NCBI RefSeq assembly: GCF_019059575.1
Contig: NW_024881540.1
Span: 1,426,001-1,490,000 of the forward strand
DNA: 64,000 bases
Source: Amphibalanus amphitrite
Lineage: Eukaryota; Arthropoda; Thecostraca; Balanomorpha; Balanidae
Reading direction: 5' to 3'
In this document: one piece after another, positions 1 to 12,100 of the stretch
How positions within the stretch are numbered: position 1 is the first letter of the stretch
Layout of the letters: every line of letters begins with the position of its first letter
The notes under the pieces: generated by a model
What the model saw: the letters and a program-made list of their open reading frames with translations, nothing else
What the model was told of the DNA's origin: nothing
The model's database searches: none
Translations under genes and position numbers: made by a program

Positions 1-1077
1 TGTTTTCCAGTCTGGTTTCGACCGATGCGGCGCGTTCCTCGTTGCCAGCGGAGCCACGTTCGCTGAGTGCGAGGGTATATGACTAGTGGCTACTAGTCAG
101 TCGTCAAAGACCTCCAGGAGCCGGTTGCTACAAGGACGATAAGCGTGGGTACTGCTGGCTGCAAGGACGATTTTCCCGCATTCAGATGCGGGAAAGGTGA
201 TTTCTTACCGTAATGGTGCACCGCAGCCCCAAGAGGCATTCTACTCCAGGTTTTTTCGGTTTCAATATGCGATGCAGTTAAACTGACTGGTTGTTAGTTG
301 AATGGTTCCTGTGTTTAACCTTTTTATAGAATGGGACTGACAAACCACATATTCGTCAGCAGAGGTTTGTCTGCGTTTGTTTGAGAATCTCTTGCACAAA
401 TATTATTTTTCACTTATATTCATATAGGCAAATATTTACATATTGTCCTTCTCGTATAAGTATGTAAGACTTATAAATACATTTGAAATACTGTTTTCGG
501 GCCTTCATGACGCTCGAACATTTCCGTCGCTACCAATCTGTGTTCGCAATTATTTCGTCCACGCATAACCTTTTTTTAATCCACGCATAGGAAACGTTAC
601 CTTTGATATAATCTCTCAAACTGGGATCAGGATGTCTTGGTCTCGATCCCCCTCCCGTACTCACCTCCATAGTTTCACGCTCTCGGAATTGTTGTCTCTG
701 ATAGGGGTAGACTGTAGAGGATCTTTGGGTTACATTTGGTGAAGGGGTTAGGGAGTGCTGTGGGTTAAGGGTCATGTTCACAGATATCCTGATGTGGATG
801 GACGTAGACCCGCGAGTACGAAGACTGCAGTGGTCGAATAATTGTGCTCGAATATTTGCGCACACGAAGATATTCAGTGCGAGCCGTCGGCCCGCCCCCA
901 TCACGTCCTCCAGGCCACGTGGCGGGTGTGATAGATAGGGGCCACCGGCCACCCCACCCCCATCACGCCACCGAGTCGTGTCTGGCGGCCAGCGGCCGAG
1001 CGGCGCGGCTATCGGCCCCCACCATGACTCAACACTCAGTATGTATGGCACAGCGCTGTCTCAGCTCCTCCCCATTA

Positions 1078-1339
1078 AGGCCTGGCTACACTATGCGTTT
1101 TCTGCGTGCGTTTTTGCAGGTTTGCGTGTTTTGCGTAATATCGTTCTAGGAAAAAGTTATAAACAATATAATTTTTACTTTGGTTATATACAAAAGCTAA
1201 TATAACTCTTATGTAACTAAAATTTAAGGTGAAAAACATCACAAAAACGTAATATCGTTCTTTTTTCTAGAACGATATCACGCAAAACACGCAAACACGC
1301 AAAAAACGCACGAAGAAAACGCATAGTGTAGCCAGGCCT
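1078..1339. mobile_element. 262-bp MITE with about 75-bp terminal inverted repeats
   Basis: The left arm begins AAGGCCTGGCTACACTATGC and the right arm ends with its complement, ending CATAGTGTAGCCAGGCCT. The two arms pair over about 75 bp with few mismatches, up to the shared internal ATATCGTTCTAG segment. The element is flanked on both sides by TTA (1075-1077 and 1340-1342). A 3-bp TTA/TAA duplication is the known habit of PIF/Harbinger elements, so a Harbinger-type MITE is inferred. It has no coding capacity. The arms are rich in GCGTTTT/AAAACGC runs. Confidence 0.8.
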
Positions 1340-1456
1340 TTACGCTGTGATCGCGGTTTGAAGTTCGGGGTTCGAGTCGGTCAGCGCCGGTTTGAGTGGG
1401 CTCGTCTGGAGATTGGAGGCCGGCGGACTGGACTCGCCGTGTGCCGACCAGACGCC

Positions 1457-1548
1457 CGGTCCGCGCCGCCCAGTCACGTGGTCGCTGGCCCTGTCCGCGC
1501 CGCCCAGTCACGTGGTCGCTGGCCCTTTACGGACCGCCCAGTCACGGT
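1457..1548. repeat. 34-bp tandem repeat with CACGTG boxes
   Basis: About 2.5 copies of a 34-bp unit reading roughly CCGCGCCGCCCAGTCACGTG followed by GTCGCTGGCCCT. The first two copies each contain a perfect CACGTG E-box (1475-1480 and 1509-1514, exactly 34 bp apart); the third copy is truncated to GTCACGGTG. The E-box is a bHLH-type binding motif, but function here is not shown. Confidence 0.7.
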
Positions 1549-2060
1549 GTGACGGTCCATATTTCGCTCTGTGAGCCAACTGTGAGCCAACTGTTCCAAC
1601 AGAGTGCGTCCGGTGTGCGCGTGGGGCGGCAGGGTGCAGCAGGGAGTGTCTTGTGGTGGCAAGTGGCAGCTGCTATAATTGAGTGTGTGCGGTCGAAAGA
1701 CTCAAGACCACAGGTTCTCAACATACACTTCTTTTTTTTTTGCACTGGTACCAATATTCTGAAAATATAGTATATGAAGCATTGCATTTGCTTATTAATC
1801 CCCACTCATGGTTCACCGTTTGCCTGATTTAGTGGGAATTTCGCAAGACTGCGCTTACGGAATAAAAAGTGTTCCATAGACCCATAGAAAGCATTGGACA
1901 TGCTCGGTGGGACTTTGCTCCATTGGCGGCATGAAAATAAAAGAAAAAACTGCTCGAGTGTGACAAGCTCCGACTGCCCCCCCCCCCCCCGTTCCCATAT
2001 ACACACGCGTATATCAATGAGCCACCGCGGCCCTGACTTACACATGTCTTTCTGTTCCAG

Positions 2061-2120
2061 GCCTGGCTGAATTGTTGATTGAATTGGTGACGACGTAACA
2101 CAACTGGTACAATGTTCATG
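2061..2120 (+). other. Possible 60-nt 5' non-coding exon
   Basis: A good pyrimidine tract and acceptor (TCTTTCTGTTCCAG) precede 60 nt that end with a strong donor (ATG|GTGAGTACG). It contains in-frame stops and is therefore not an obvious coding exon. It could be an untranslated first or second exon of the TLC-domain gene that starts at 6135, or chance splice-like sequence. Only transcript data can decide. Confidence 0.25.
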
Positions 2121-3813
2121 GTGAGTACGTTCGCAGCGTCGCCCGAGTCCGAGCCGGGTAACCGGGCCGGTTTTCGGTAGGTGCGTTTCCCCGGGTTAGT
2201 GAGTCGGCTTTGACTAACAGCGGGGGTGCAACTGTGAATGTTGGTGGGTGTGTGGGCGTGCCGGTCTCGCATCAGTACGCGTCAACTAACCCGCTTTGGG
2301 CGCGCCACCCCTTTGTACGTGTCATTCTCTGTGGTAAAGTCGTGCGATTACTCAAACTAGATTGCCGAGCGATTAGGCAGACCCAGGACGGGGTAGTTGG
2401 TGGGGACCGCTGCCATTTGTGATGGTGTCACTAAGGTCCAGTCTACAATGTCCATAGTTTGTAAGCTCCGCAACGGCCCTGTGAAGCGGCGGCTGGCTCT
2501 CCCTGGGACCAGTAATGGACGGCCCCCTCGTGTTGCCCTCCTTACAGCTGATGTTTCGTTTCTTTACGGCGTCGCGGGATGACAGCAGCCTACAGGTAAA
2601 TCCGGACACCGAATCGGATCGAGGTAGGGGCCGACCGAGGCCAGCCGAGTAGCTTGCACAGCGCTCACTGCAACTACTCACTGGACCACACTGGCTGCAT
2701 GGAGATAGCTTTGCACGATGACACTTCACTTGGTTCGGAAACATTGAGGTTCCAGCTTCTTCGCTTGCCGTATTATAGCTCTGAATTTATTATTTGATAG
2801 CTTTTTATGATCATTGGGAATGGGCATTTCTGATTCTTTTGTTGTAAGGAGAATGTTGTGATTTGATTCGCAAAGTTGGTATTCGACATGGTGAAAGGTG
2901 ACGAATGATATTCTTTTGCCTGAATATTTTAAATTTCGCGTAGGTCGATTTCATCACCAGATAGCCGGTTATTTGTGGTGACGGGGCCTACCATCGGGTA
3001 TGATTTCGACCGTTGGGGTTTTCCGTTTTTCTTTCTCGCATGATTGATACTTATCAATTTGGTTATGAAGACATCATGTCGGGAGATAAAGATTTCAAGA
3101 GACGCCTTCCTTTTTCATGTAGTTTGGTTTTCGTTTTGTAGTTTCGGTATTCTATAGATGTGTTTTATATCATCTTTCTTTTATACTTTCGTTACCTTTT
3201 TAGATTTTCTTTTTGGAAGTTTTCCGTGGGCATATCTTGCCTTGAGATATATGTGCTCGTCCCTGGTGCGCCGTAGTTTGGCAGGATGTGGCGCAGAGCT
3301 CTGTAGTTGACCACCCGCTGCTTACGGCGGGTTACGGCGCCAGTTTGCCCTGTACTCTGCAGTTTGCCCTCGACTGCACACTGCAAACTGCACACGATGG
3401 GACACGATCTCCGCGGTGGGGGAGCTGTGGTCACGCGGGCCTTACCGCGCTGCCCACTCAGCGGCTAGGCGGCAGATTATGTGTTATGCAATGTGCATTA
3501 ATGCATTGTGTGGCGGCATTGGGTACTTGAGTTAGGAAGAGTTGGAAAACTATCTACCAGAATTTTCTAGTTCCTAATTTTGTGAATGTTTTTTTTTTCT
3601 TATTAGTCCCGACATACATGCTCAGATGATCAGCGTTCAGCAGTGTCCCTGCCGTAGTCTTAACCCCTAGCTCTCTTCGTCCAACTTTGTCCCAGCGACG
3701 CACGGCGTCTTCATTTGTTTTTTTTTTATCATCATTTGTCATCATTTGTTTTTACCTTATATTGTTTGCAAATATGTTTGATTTCAGACTTTTGTTAAAG
3801 TGTTCAGTTATGC

Positions 3814-3852
3814 ACTTGATTTGTCTCGCAAGATGTGCGAGACAAATCAAGT
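3814..3852. repeat. 17-bp perfect hairpin
   Basis: ACTTGATTTGTCTCGCA (3814-3830) is followed by a 5-nt spacer AGATG and then its exact complement TGCGAGACAAATCAAGT (3836-3852). The stem is perfect but too short for a typical animal miRNA precursor. It may be the remains of a small inverted-repeat element. Confidence 0.7.
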
Positions 3853-4299
3853 CTCGCTTCTCTTGCAACTTGCCACAGATAAGTGTTCTAGACGTAATGC
3901 TTATATATTCGGTACTCTTTTTGCCTTCACTGGCTCTAATCAACGCAGGGGCCCCTATCGAGAGCTAACCGGGTTTTGTAAGCCTCTGGTAAACACGCTT
4001 ATCAACATGTGCCGAGCGCTGTGTTATCAATCGCGCCACCGGAACTGAACCTTATCGCGCCTACTGGGTGCTGTGAGTAAACACTAGTTACATAGGCAGG
4101 TCAGGCAGCTGGGAGCTACTCTCTCACACGTTTTGGGACCTGCCTGGGAAGTGGCCACCTCACTTATAACGTTACGAATTGTTCTTCATTGTCCAGATGT
4201 CAGTAGTAAAGGGCACTTAGTCTATTATACATGGCGAAGTTAAATGGTCTTTTAGGTGCTCGTGGCTCGATACGGTCAAAATAATTTTGTTGGAGGATG

Positions 4300-4929
4300 A
4301 AGCTCAGGCTACCCTATCAGCGTTTTTTCGGTTTCTGCGTGATTTCGGTTTCCGCGTTTTTACGGTTTCTGCGTTTTTTCGTTCCGGGCGGCCGCCGCGT
4401 GGACGGTGTTGTTTACAGCATAGTGATGGATAAGTGATCAAATTAATTAATTAATCGTGTTTAATGTTATCGTGTTTTAACAAAATTATAATTAAATAAT
4501 TGTTTTAAAGATTTTACAACTAACAAGAATATATTTTCGATCATAATCATTTGTCAGCTTAATTACAGTTATCATATTTGAAGTAGAATGATGAGTTTTG
4601 AAACACATCTTGTCTTCTTTTATCATGAATTACGCCATTTTCATCATTTACATTTGAAAGTGTTCCATCGTAACAGTATTATTAGCAACAATCACTTCTA
4701 ATCATTCATCACTAAAACGAAATCCCGCAGAAACCGAAAAAAAGTTCACAGCTCTGAACTTTTTTTCGGTTCCGACTCGTCGGTTTTTGCGGGTTTTCGT
4801 TCCACGGGACGCCAGACTGGCAGTGTAGCTTGCGCAATGCATTCGCTATGAGGCGAACTTGATGACGCGAACCGAAATCCCGCAGAAACCGAAAAAACGT
4901 CGGAATTCATGCTAGTGTAGCTTAGGCTT
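4300..4929. mobile_element. About 630-bp MITE related to the 1078 element
   Basis: The left end (AAGCTCAGGCTACCCTA) and the complement of the right end (AAGCCTAAGCTACACTA) are 17-bp imperfect inverted repeats, and both resemble the tip of the 262-bp element at 1078 (AAGGCCTGGCTACACTA). Inside each tip is GTTTTTTCGGTTTCTGCG plus a GATTTCGGTT segment in inverted orientation. Extra internal copies of CCCGCAGAAACCGAAAAAA/TTTTTTTCGGTT occur at 4725-4800, suggesting nesting or internal duplication. No clear target duplication remains. Confidence 0.6.
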
Positions 4930-6134
4930 GAGTTAGGTACCTATTTCATTTTGTTAAGCGCTTGAATAGAAAGCTGAAATATTGCACGACTGTTCCGACC
5001 AGTTATGACCCATAAATTGTAATACATCGAATGTGAGGCATATGCTTTTTTTTCTTCAAAATAATAACATACCAGTGCATTCTGTGGTGCTTGTTAGTTA
5101 TTGGCATGCATCATTTCTGAAAAATGAGTATGATAGATAGTAGATACGATTCTGAGTGCGAAAGCACTACCCCTTTTAACGATAATGTTGAATGCAGAGG
5201 CGAATGGCATAGTACGATATCGGTCAGGGGTACGCAACACGAGAGATGGCATTGACAAACGAGATAACTGAGAAACCAGTTTCGCTTCGCAGTGATATGT
5301 GAAGGTCGGCTCTTTTGCATTGGACTTGGCTCTTTTCTTAGTCTGCAAACCCATTCAGTAGGACACCTCTGCAAAGTGACTCAGGGTCGATCTGCAGGGG
5401 AGGTTTTGCAGGAAAATTATGATTGATCTTCAGGAATTTGTATTGCCTTGCGAAGGCGAACCAGTCTGTAATGGTATTATAAGTTTCCGCACTGAGCTGG
5501 GTAACTGCTGACATGATCTTAACGACTTTGGCTTCGAAACCTTGATGCATACCTAGGTTTCTTTACATTTTAGTCTCTTTTCACACAAAATGCTTCAGAT
5601 CAGTTGTCATGACAAGCTTTCTCATAAAAATGTCACAACTGGAGAACCGAGAAAGGGACCAGTTCATCTGACAGCTGAACCATCTCTTATCACTGTACTT
5701 GAAGATATTGGCGATAACGCTAAAACTGCTTTCTGCCTTATTTAGTAGCCAATCAAAACGCATGCATTGAGTGTGGACGCCGCTATCATCCGCCAAACTG
5801 CTTGTCACTGAACCACATGTTTCGTTAACAATCAGACACTATTATATTGCATGAAACGGTGCCCAACTGCCCAGTGTTTGCACTTTCATCATTTGATGTC
5901 CTCGTAATTTGCTATGTAAAATGAGAGGCTTATCAAGCAGGATAGAAAAGGTCTTGTAAGTTGTACGGGGTCTGATCGCCATTGTACCTTTTATGGCCGG
6001 TGTGAATTTTGTCTCGCGAGCGAGCTTCAATGAAGGAATAGGTCCGCATATGACCATTCGCAGGTCACATTAGCATGTCACATTAGCACCAGGTCTTAAT
6101 CCGTGTTTTCTCTGTATTTCAGGGGTGGAAGACT

Positions 6135-9100
6135 ATGCTGGGGGTGGCCCTCGGCACCTGTGTGCTACACACCCTACACACGGTGACTCTCAACACTTTC
6201 AAAAGTGGCATAGGCACGTCCTCAATACCAGAATGGAAAATACTGCTAGTCGCCGAAGAGTAAGTGAGGTGACTCATTCCACTATTTTAAATCCTGACAG
6301 CTTGTAGTGTCCAGCTCGCTTGGACTTCTTGCGACCGGTACCACCTCAGCACTGCCGTGAAAAGGAAAAGAAGCGTAACTCGCTTTTGACGATTTTTCAG
6401 GAGAGCGATTTTTCTGTTTTACCTTGTATTATCGACGGTTCTTAAACAATCAAAGAAAATTTGGTGTCAAACTGTTCGCAATACTGCACTGAACCTAACA
6501 GTGTTAATATTTTTTACGTGGCATATAAGATATTGCTAGAAAAAGGTGTAAGGTGTTTTTGCTTTTCACTCGATGCTCAAATTGCAGCGAGGCATGTAGG
6601 GAAGAAAAGCGTAACTACATTCACTCCAGTCCGGCAACCGTATGTGCAGCGCGCGGCTCCATAGCGAAATGCAAAAGAAGCGTAACTACGTAGTTACGCT
6701 TCTTTTGCTTGCGAGATCTTATGGTATCGGCGAACATGCGGTGTTTCAAATACGCCAGGACGAAAACGTCTTTTCTCCATTTCGGATGCCTAGATGCCTT
6801 TCGAAATAGCTCACGACTTTACATGCTAAGACTTCATGCTTCATGCTTAGCAATCGCGGCCGTCAGGTCGCACCCTTCGGTGCTGGCAGGTCGGACAAGC
6901 TGGACGGCCGTGGGGTCGCCTATACCGGTGCTAGCAGGTCGGACGGCCGTGGGGTCGCCCCTGTCGGTGCTGGCAAGTAGGGCAGGTCGAGCGGCCGCCT
7001 CCTTCGGTGCTGGCAGATCGGGCAAGCTGGGCGGCCGTATGGTCAGCTCTGCCGGTGCTGGCGGGTCGGGCGGCCGTGGGGTCGCCTCCGCCGGTGCTGC
7101 AAGGCCAAGTGGCCGTGGGGTCGCCTCCTTCGGTGCTGGCAGGTCAGGCTTCCTTGGGGTTGCCCCTGTCGGTGCTGGGAGGTCGGGCAGGCCGGGCGGC
7201 CACGTTGTCGGCTGTCGCCCATGTTGGTGCTGGGAGGTCGGGAAGCCTAGCGGCCTTTGGGTCGCCTCTTCTGGTTCTGGCAGGTCGGGCGGCCGTGGGG
7301 TCACCTCTGCCGATGCTGGCGGGTCAGGCGGCCGTGGGGTCGTCTTTGCCGGTGCTGGCAGGCCGGGAGGGCGTGGGCTCAACTCTGCCGGTGCTGGCAG
7401 GTCGGGCAAGCCGAGCGGCCGTGGGGTCACCTCTGCCGGTGCTGCAAGGCTAAGCGGCCGTGGGGTCGCTTTGTTTCGTGCTGGCAGGCCGGGCGGCCAC
7501 GTTTTCGTCCCTGTCAGTTCTGACAGTCCGCCCCGCGCAGTCGCGGGGTTTCATCTGTCTGTGCTGGCAGACCGAACAGGCCGGACGGCCTTGGGGTAGC
7601 CTCTGCTGTTGCTGGCAGGCCAGGCAGCCGTGGGGTCGCCTCTGCCGGTGCTGGCAGGCCGGGCAGCTGTGGGGTCGCCTCTGCCGGTGCTGGCAGGTCG
7701 GGCAGGCCGGGCGGCCACGTTGTCGCCTCTGCCGGTGCTGGCAGGTCGGGCAGGCCGGGCGGCCACGTTGTCGCCTCTGCCGGTGCTGGCAGGCCTGGCG
7801 GCCTTGGGGTAGCCTCTGCCGTTGCTGGCAGGCCGGGCAGGCCGGGCAGCCGTGGGGTCGCCTCTGCCGGTGCTGACAGGTCGGGCAATTCGGGCGGCCG
7901 TGGGGTCGCCTCCGCCGGTGCTACAAGGCCAAGTGGCCGTGGGGTCGCCTCCTTGGGTGCTGGCAGGTCAGGCTTCCTTGGGGTTGCCCCTGTCGGTGCT
8001 GGGAGGTCGGGCAGGCCGGGCGGCCACGTTGTCGGCTGTCGCCCATGTTGGTGCTGGGAGGTTGGGAAGCCTGGTGGCCTTTGGGTCGCCTCTTCTGGTG
8101 CTGGCAGGCCGGGCGGCCGTGGGGTCACCTCTGCCGATGCTGGCGGGTCAGGCGGCCGTGGGGTCGTCTTTGCCGGTGCTGGCAGGCCGGGAGGGCGTGG
8201 GCTCAACTCTGCCGGTGCTGGCAGGTCGGGCGGCCGTGGGGTCGCCTCATTTCGTGCTGGCAGGCCGGGTGGCCACGTTTTCCCCTCTGTCAGTTCTGAC
8301 AGTCCGAGCGGCCGCGGGGTTTCATCTGTCTGTGCTGGCAGGCCGGGCGGCCGTGGTGCCGTTGGGTCGCCTATGCCGGTGCTGGCAGGCTGGGCGGCCT
8401 TGGGGTCGCCTCTGCCGGTGCTGGCAGGTCGGGCAAGCCGGGCGGCCGTGGGGTCACCTCTGTCGGTGCTTGCGGGTCGGGCAAGCCGGGCGGCCGAATG
8501 GTCAGCTCTGCCGGTGCTGGCGGGTCGGGCGGCCGTCGGTTCGCCTCCACCGGTTCTGGCACGCCGGGCAGGCCGGGCGGCCACGTTGTCGCCTCTGCCG
8601 GTGCTGGCAGGCCTGGCGGCCTTGGGGTAGCCTCTGCCGTTGCTGGCAGGCCGGGCAGCCGTGGGGTCGCCTCTGCCGGTGCTGGCAGGTCGGGCAAGCT
8701 GGGCGGCCGTGGGGTCACCTCTGTCGGTGCTGGCGGGTCGGGCAAGCCGGGCGGCCGTGGGGTCACCTCTGCCGGTGCTGCAAGGCCAAGCGGCCGTGGG
8801 GTCGCCTCCTTCGGTGCTGGCAGGTCAGGCTTTCTTGGGGTCGCCCCTGTCAGTTCTGGCAGTCCTGGTGGCCGCGGGATTTCATCTGTCGGTGCTGGCA
8901 GGCCGGACAGGTCGTGCGGCCGTGGGGTCGCCTCCTTCGGTGCTGGCAGGTCAGGCTCCCTTGGGGTCGCCCCTGTCGGTGCTGGGAGGTCAGGCAGGCC
9001 GCTGGCCGGGCGGCAACGTTGTCGACTGTCGCCCCCGTTGGTGCTGGGAGGTCGGGACGCCTGGCGGCCTTTGTATCGCCTCTTCCGGTGCTGGCAGGTC

Positions 9101-12100
9101 GGGCAAGCCGGGCGGCCTTGGGGTCACCTCTGCCGATGCTGGCGGGTCAGGCGGCCGTGGGGTCGTCTTTGCCGGTGCTTGCAGGCCGGGCGGGCGTGGG
9201 GCCGTTGGGTCGCCTATGCCGGTGCTGGCGGGTCGGGCGGCCTTGGGGTCGCCCCTGTCGGTGCTGGCAGGTCAGGAGGCCTTGGGGTCTCGCCCCTGTC
9301 GGTGCTGGCAGGTCAGAAGGCCTTGGGGTCTCGCCCCTGTCTGTGCTGGCAGGTCAGGCCTTGGGGTCTCGCCCCTGTCGGGGCTGGCAGACCGGGCAAG
9401 CCGGGCGGCCATATGGTCAGCTCTGCCGGTGCTGGCTGGCCGGGCGGCCATGTGGGGTTGGGTCGCCTCTCTTAATGCTGGGATGTCGAAATGCAGGTGG
9501 GAAGATCCCGCCCCTGGTCGTCCTATTTCACCAGAACTCGCTCGACTCTACTCCTGATTTCACATTTTCCTTTAGCTGCACGTGGACCTTTGTTCCGTTT
9601 TTTTTTTTATCGCTTCAGTTCTAAACCTCTTCAGAGACCAAGTCTGCTCCTAAACCGCAATTTGCACACGCTTCTGATAGAGTTCACAGCGAGCATGCAC
9701 CACAATAAATAAAGTAAACTATTTGATATCGCTCGTGTGGCCTTGGTCCAGGGTATGGCATGGCACCCCATACCTATACCTACTATTTCAAGTTGGTGGT
9801 TTTGAACTTTGGTTGCTTTTATCTTACAGTTTTCCTCCATTTAAACGCCCCGATACCTACTAGAAGATATTGGTGAAACATAGAAAGGCGGCAAACGCAA
9901 GCAAGAAGGGCTTAATATATTTTTAATGCAAATTTTCCTGGCAAAATTAAACTTCTACCAAGTGTTATGCTTTCACCTGAAAGGCAAAAAAGCGCAAGTG
10001 CGTAAAAGTCAGCGAGGTGATAAGCAAGAAAAGCGCAACTACTTAGTTGCGCTTTTCTTGCCTATCACATCGTCCTGACCGCTGCAGATACGCTTTTTTA
10101 ATAGCTGCGTTTGTAGTTACGCTTTTTTTGCTTGCGGTCAGGGAGGATGAAAAACATTTACGCTTTTCTCGAAAAAGAAAATTTGATATAACTCGAAAAA
10201 TTATACGAATTTCGAAAAACGGTTTTGCAGAAAGATGGAGATTGCTATTCTCTATCTAATCGTATCAAAATCTCAAAATCGAAAAAATGCGAGTTACGCT
10301 TTTCTTGGTTGTCACGGCAGAGCACTTTCAGTGCGCCTTACGGTCGCCATTTGTCATTTAGAACATTCTGTTGATTGAGAGCACTCTGTTGTTTAATTGC
10401 GAAAAGATATTCACTCGTGATTCCGTCATTTATCGATGTTTTAGGCCTTGTGCATCGGAGACGGAGTAATGTTGTTTCCGCCAGCTTAGCATTGTCGCAT
10501 GTTGCTTATCTTCCTGTATACGTCCACCTACATACATACATAGTGTGTACACTTACACGCTGGTCCTCCGCTCTGTCAGGATGGTGGCCACGGTGAACGC
10601 GCTGATGGCGGTGGCCGTCGGCTGGTACACGGTCAACCGCACCGGGCACGACATCATCAACGCGCGCGCGCCGCTCATCTACGACTGGACGTGGCTGGTG
10701 CTGCTCTACTTCGTCTACGACATCTGGGCCATGTACCGCGTGCACGCGGCCAAACTCGAGTACCGCGGCTCGCTGCTGGAGCGCGTGCGCGACTTTGTGC
10801 GCGTCAAGCGGCTGCTGATCGTCCACCACGTGGCGATCACGCTGCTGGGCGGCCCAGTGGCGCTGGTGAGTGTTGAGCTCGCAGACGGTGTGCGGTCGCC
10901 GCTGTTCTGGGTCGAACCGCGCATGGGGTAGTGCAACGGCTTAATCTCTGAGAATGCGTTTACATATGTTATCGATAATTTTGTAAATATCTTATTAATC
11001 GTGCTGATTTCCTGGGCTACCGATATAACAATCAGAATGACAAACGAGTCTTCCCTGGCTGACAGTACCATGCTCGCTATCCTAACATATCCGATGTGTC
11101 CTGTGTTATATTACAGCACCTCCGCGGTAGCAGGGGCGACTTTGTGATCGGCTGCTTCTTCCTTCTGGAGCTGAGCACACCGTTCGTCGCGCTCAGAGCC
11201 ACACTGGCCGCGTTTGATGTGAGTAGTGCTGTGTAGGCAAGACGTTGGTCCGACTAAATATTACGGTCTCAGTTTTTTCAGATTTTTCCCCATAGCACAC
11301 TGCACAAGTCGTACGTGGATCGCTTAAAAATTAATACCTATCTCACTCGCATGAAATGACAGTGCGATAATACAGCCCTAGACATCAGCACTGTGCGTAT
11401 TTTGCTCACAAACTTGCTTATGATGGCGTGTTCTGATTCCTTGCTTCTTATTTTTATCAGTGAACATTGAAAATCGAAATGTCCCCTTTCTTTTCAGAAA
11501 AAGACCACCCTCTTATACAAGGTGAACGGTGTTATGATGGTGGTTGCATTCTTCATCTGCCGCATTCTCATATTTCCGTTTATGTACGTCGCCTGTGCAA
11601 GAACGTACGAAGTGTCAGTCATACAGGTAAGTTATGTTCCAACGATTCGTGGTTATTAACCCGCGCCATGCTGGGGGGGGGGGGTGTTTGAACACCCCCC
11701 TTGTGGTTTTTCGCAAATATCTCAAAAACGGCGGCGCGTTTTTGGTACACCTTATCATACATCAATTCTACACATGTTGTGAAAATTTCAGACCAAGGTC
11801 ATTCAAGGTCAGGTCACCAGGTCACTTGAAGTGACCTCACCTCATAAAAAGTTACAATGTCTGTCATAGCTACACCGAGTGACCGATCGCTTTGAAACTT
11901 TCAGCGATTGCTAAGAGCAATACCATGTACAAAATGTATATCTCAGAATTTTGATATCAATGACCTAAGGTCAGGTCAATTTTGCGGCCTCCCCATTATA
12001 AGTCAATGGGAGAAAATTGAAATGCGCCTCTTTTGGACGAAAGACATTATAAACACTCCCAAACACTGAATTACAAGTGGTTTAGACACACTGAGCATGG

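Larger units (their letters stand above)
1..6122. other. Upstream region of the TLC gene, no convincing coding exon
   Basis: No open frame here shows a recognisable domain or a coherent chain of spliceable exons. The stretch holds a small inverted-repeat element near 1.1-1.3 kb, a short E-box tandem repeat near 1.46 kb, a possible non-coding exon near 2.06 kb, a 17-bp hairpin at 3.8 kb and a second inverted-repeat element at 4.3-4.9 kb, each listed separately. A 10-bp perfect stem (TTTCCCGCAT / ATGCGGGAAA) lies near 173-196. The true promoter of the TLC gene is not identifiable from sequence alone. Confidence 0.6.
6345..10325. repeat. 4-kb block bounded by inverted AAGCGTAACT ends
   Basis: The left boundary (6350-6384, CTGCCGTGAAAAGGAAAAGA then AGCGTAACTCGC) recurs in inverted orientation at 10287-10325 (GCGAGTTACGCTTTTCTTGG then TTGTCACGGCAG). 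The same AAAAGAAGCGTAACT core recurs near 6600, 6671, 6690, 9985, 10030, 10045 and 10110 in both orientations. The block sits in intron 1 of the TLC gene and encloses the large minisatellite. It could be one fold-back element that captured the minisatellite or two related MITEs on either side; no target duplication was identified. Confidence 0.5.

Noticed and set aside
530-1051. 173-codon - strand frame
   Set aside because: No recognisable domain, no supporting splice partners, and composition is like surrounding non-coding sequence.
1366-1377. GGTTCGAGTC, resembling a tRNA B box
   Set aside because: No A box at the right distance and no cloverleaf stems could be formed.
5338-6057. Three consecutive same-frame open stretches on the - strand
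   Set aside because: Stops at about 5842, 5839, 5581 and 5554 interrupt it and no family is recognised; it could be an old decayed gene, but the evidence is too thin.
7822-9624. 600-codon open frame on the + strand and 356-codon frame on the - strand (7514-8584)
   Set aside because: Both are products of a 39-bp minisatellite whose period is a multiple of three and which lacks stop codons; the array sits between two well-supported exons of the TLC gene.
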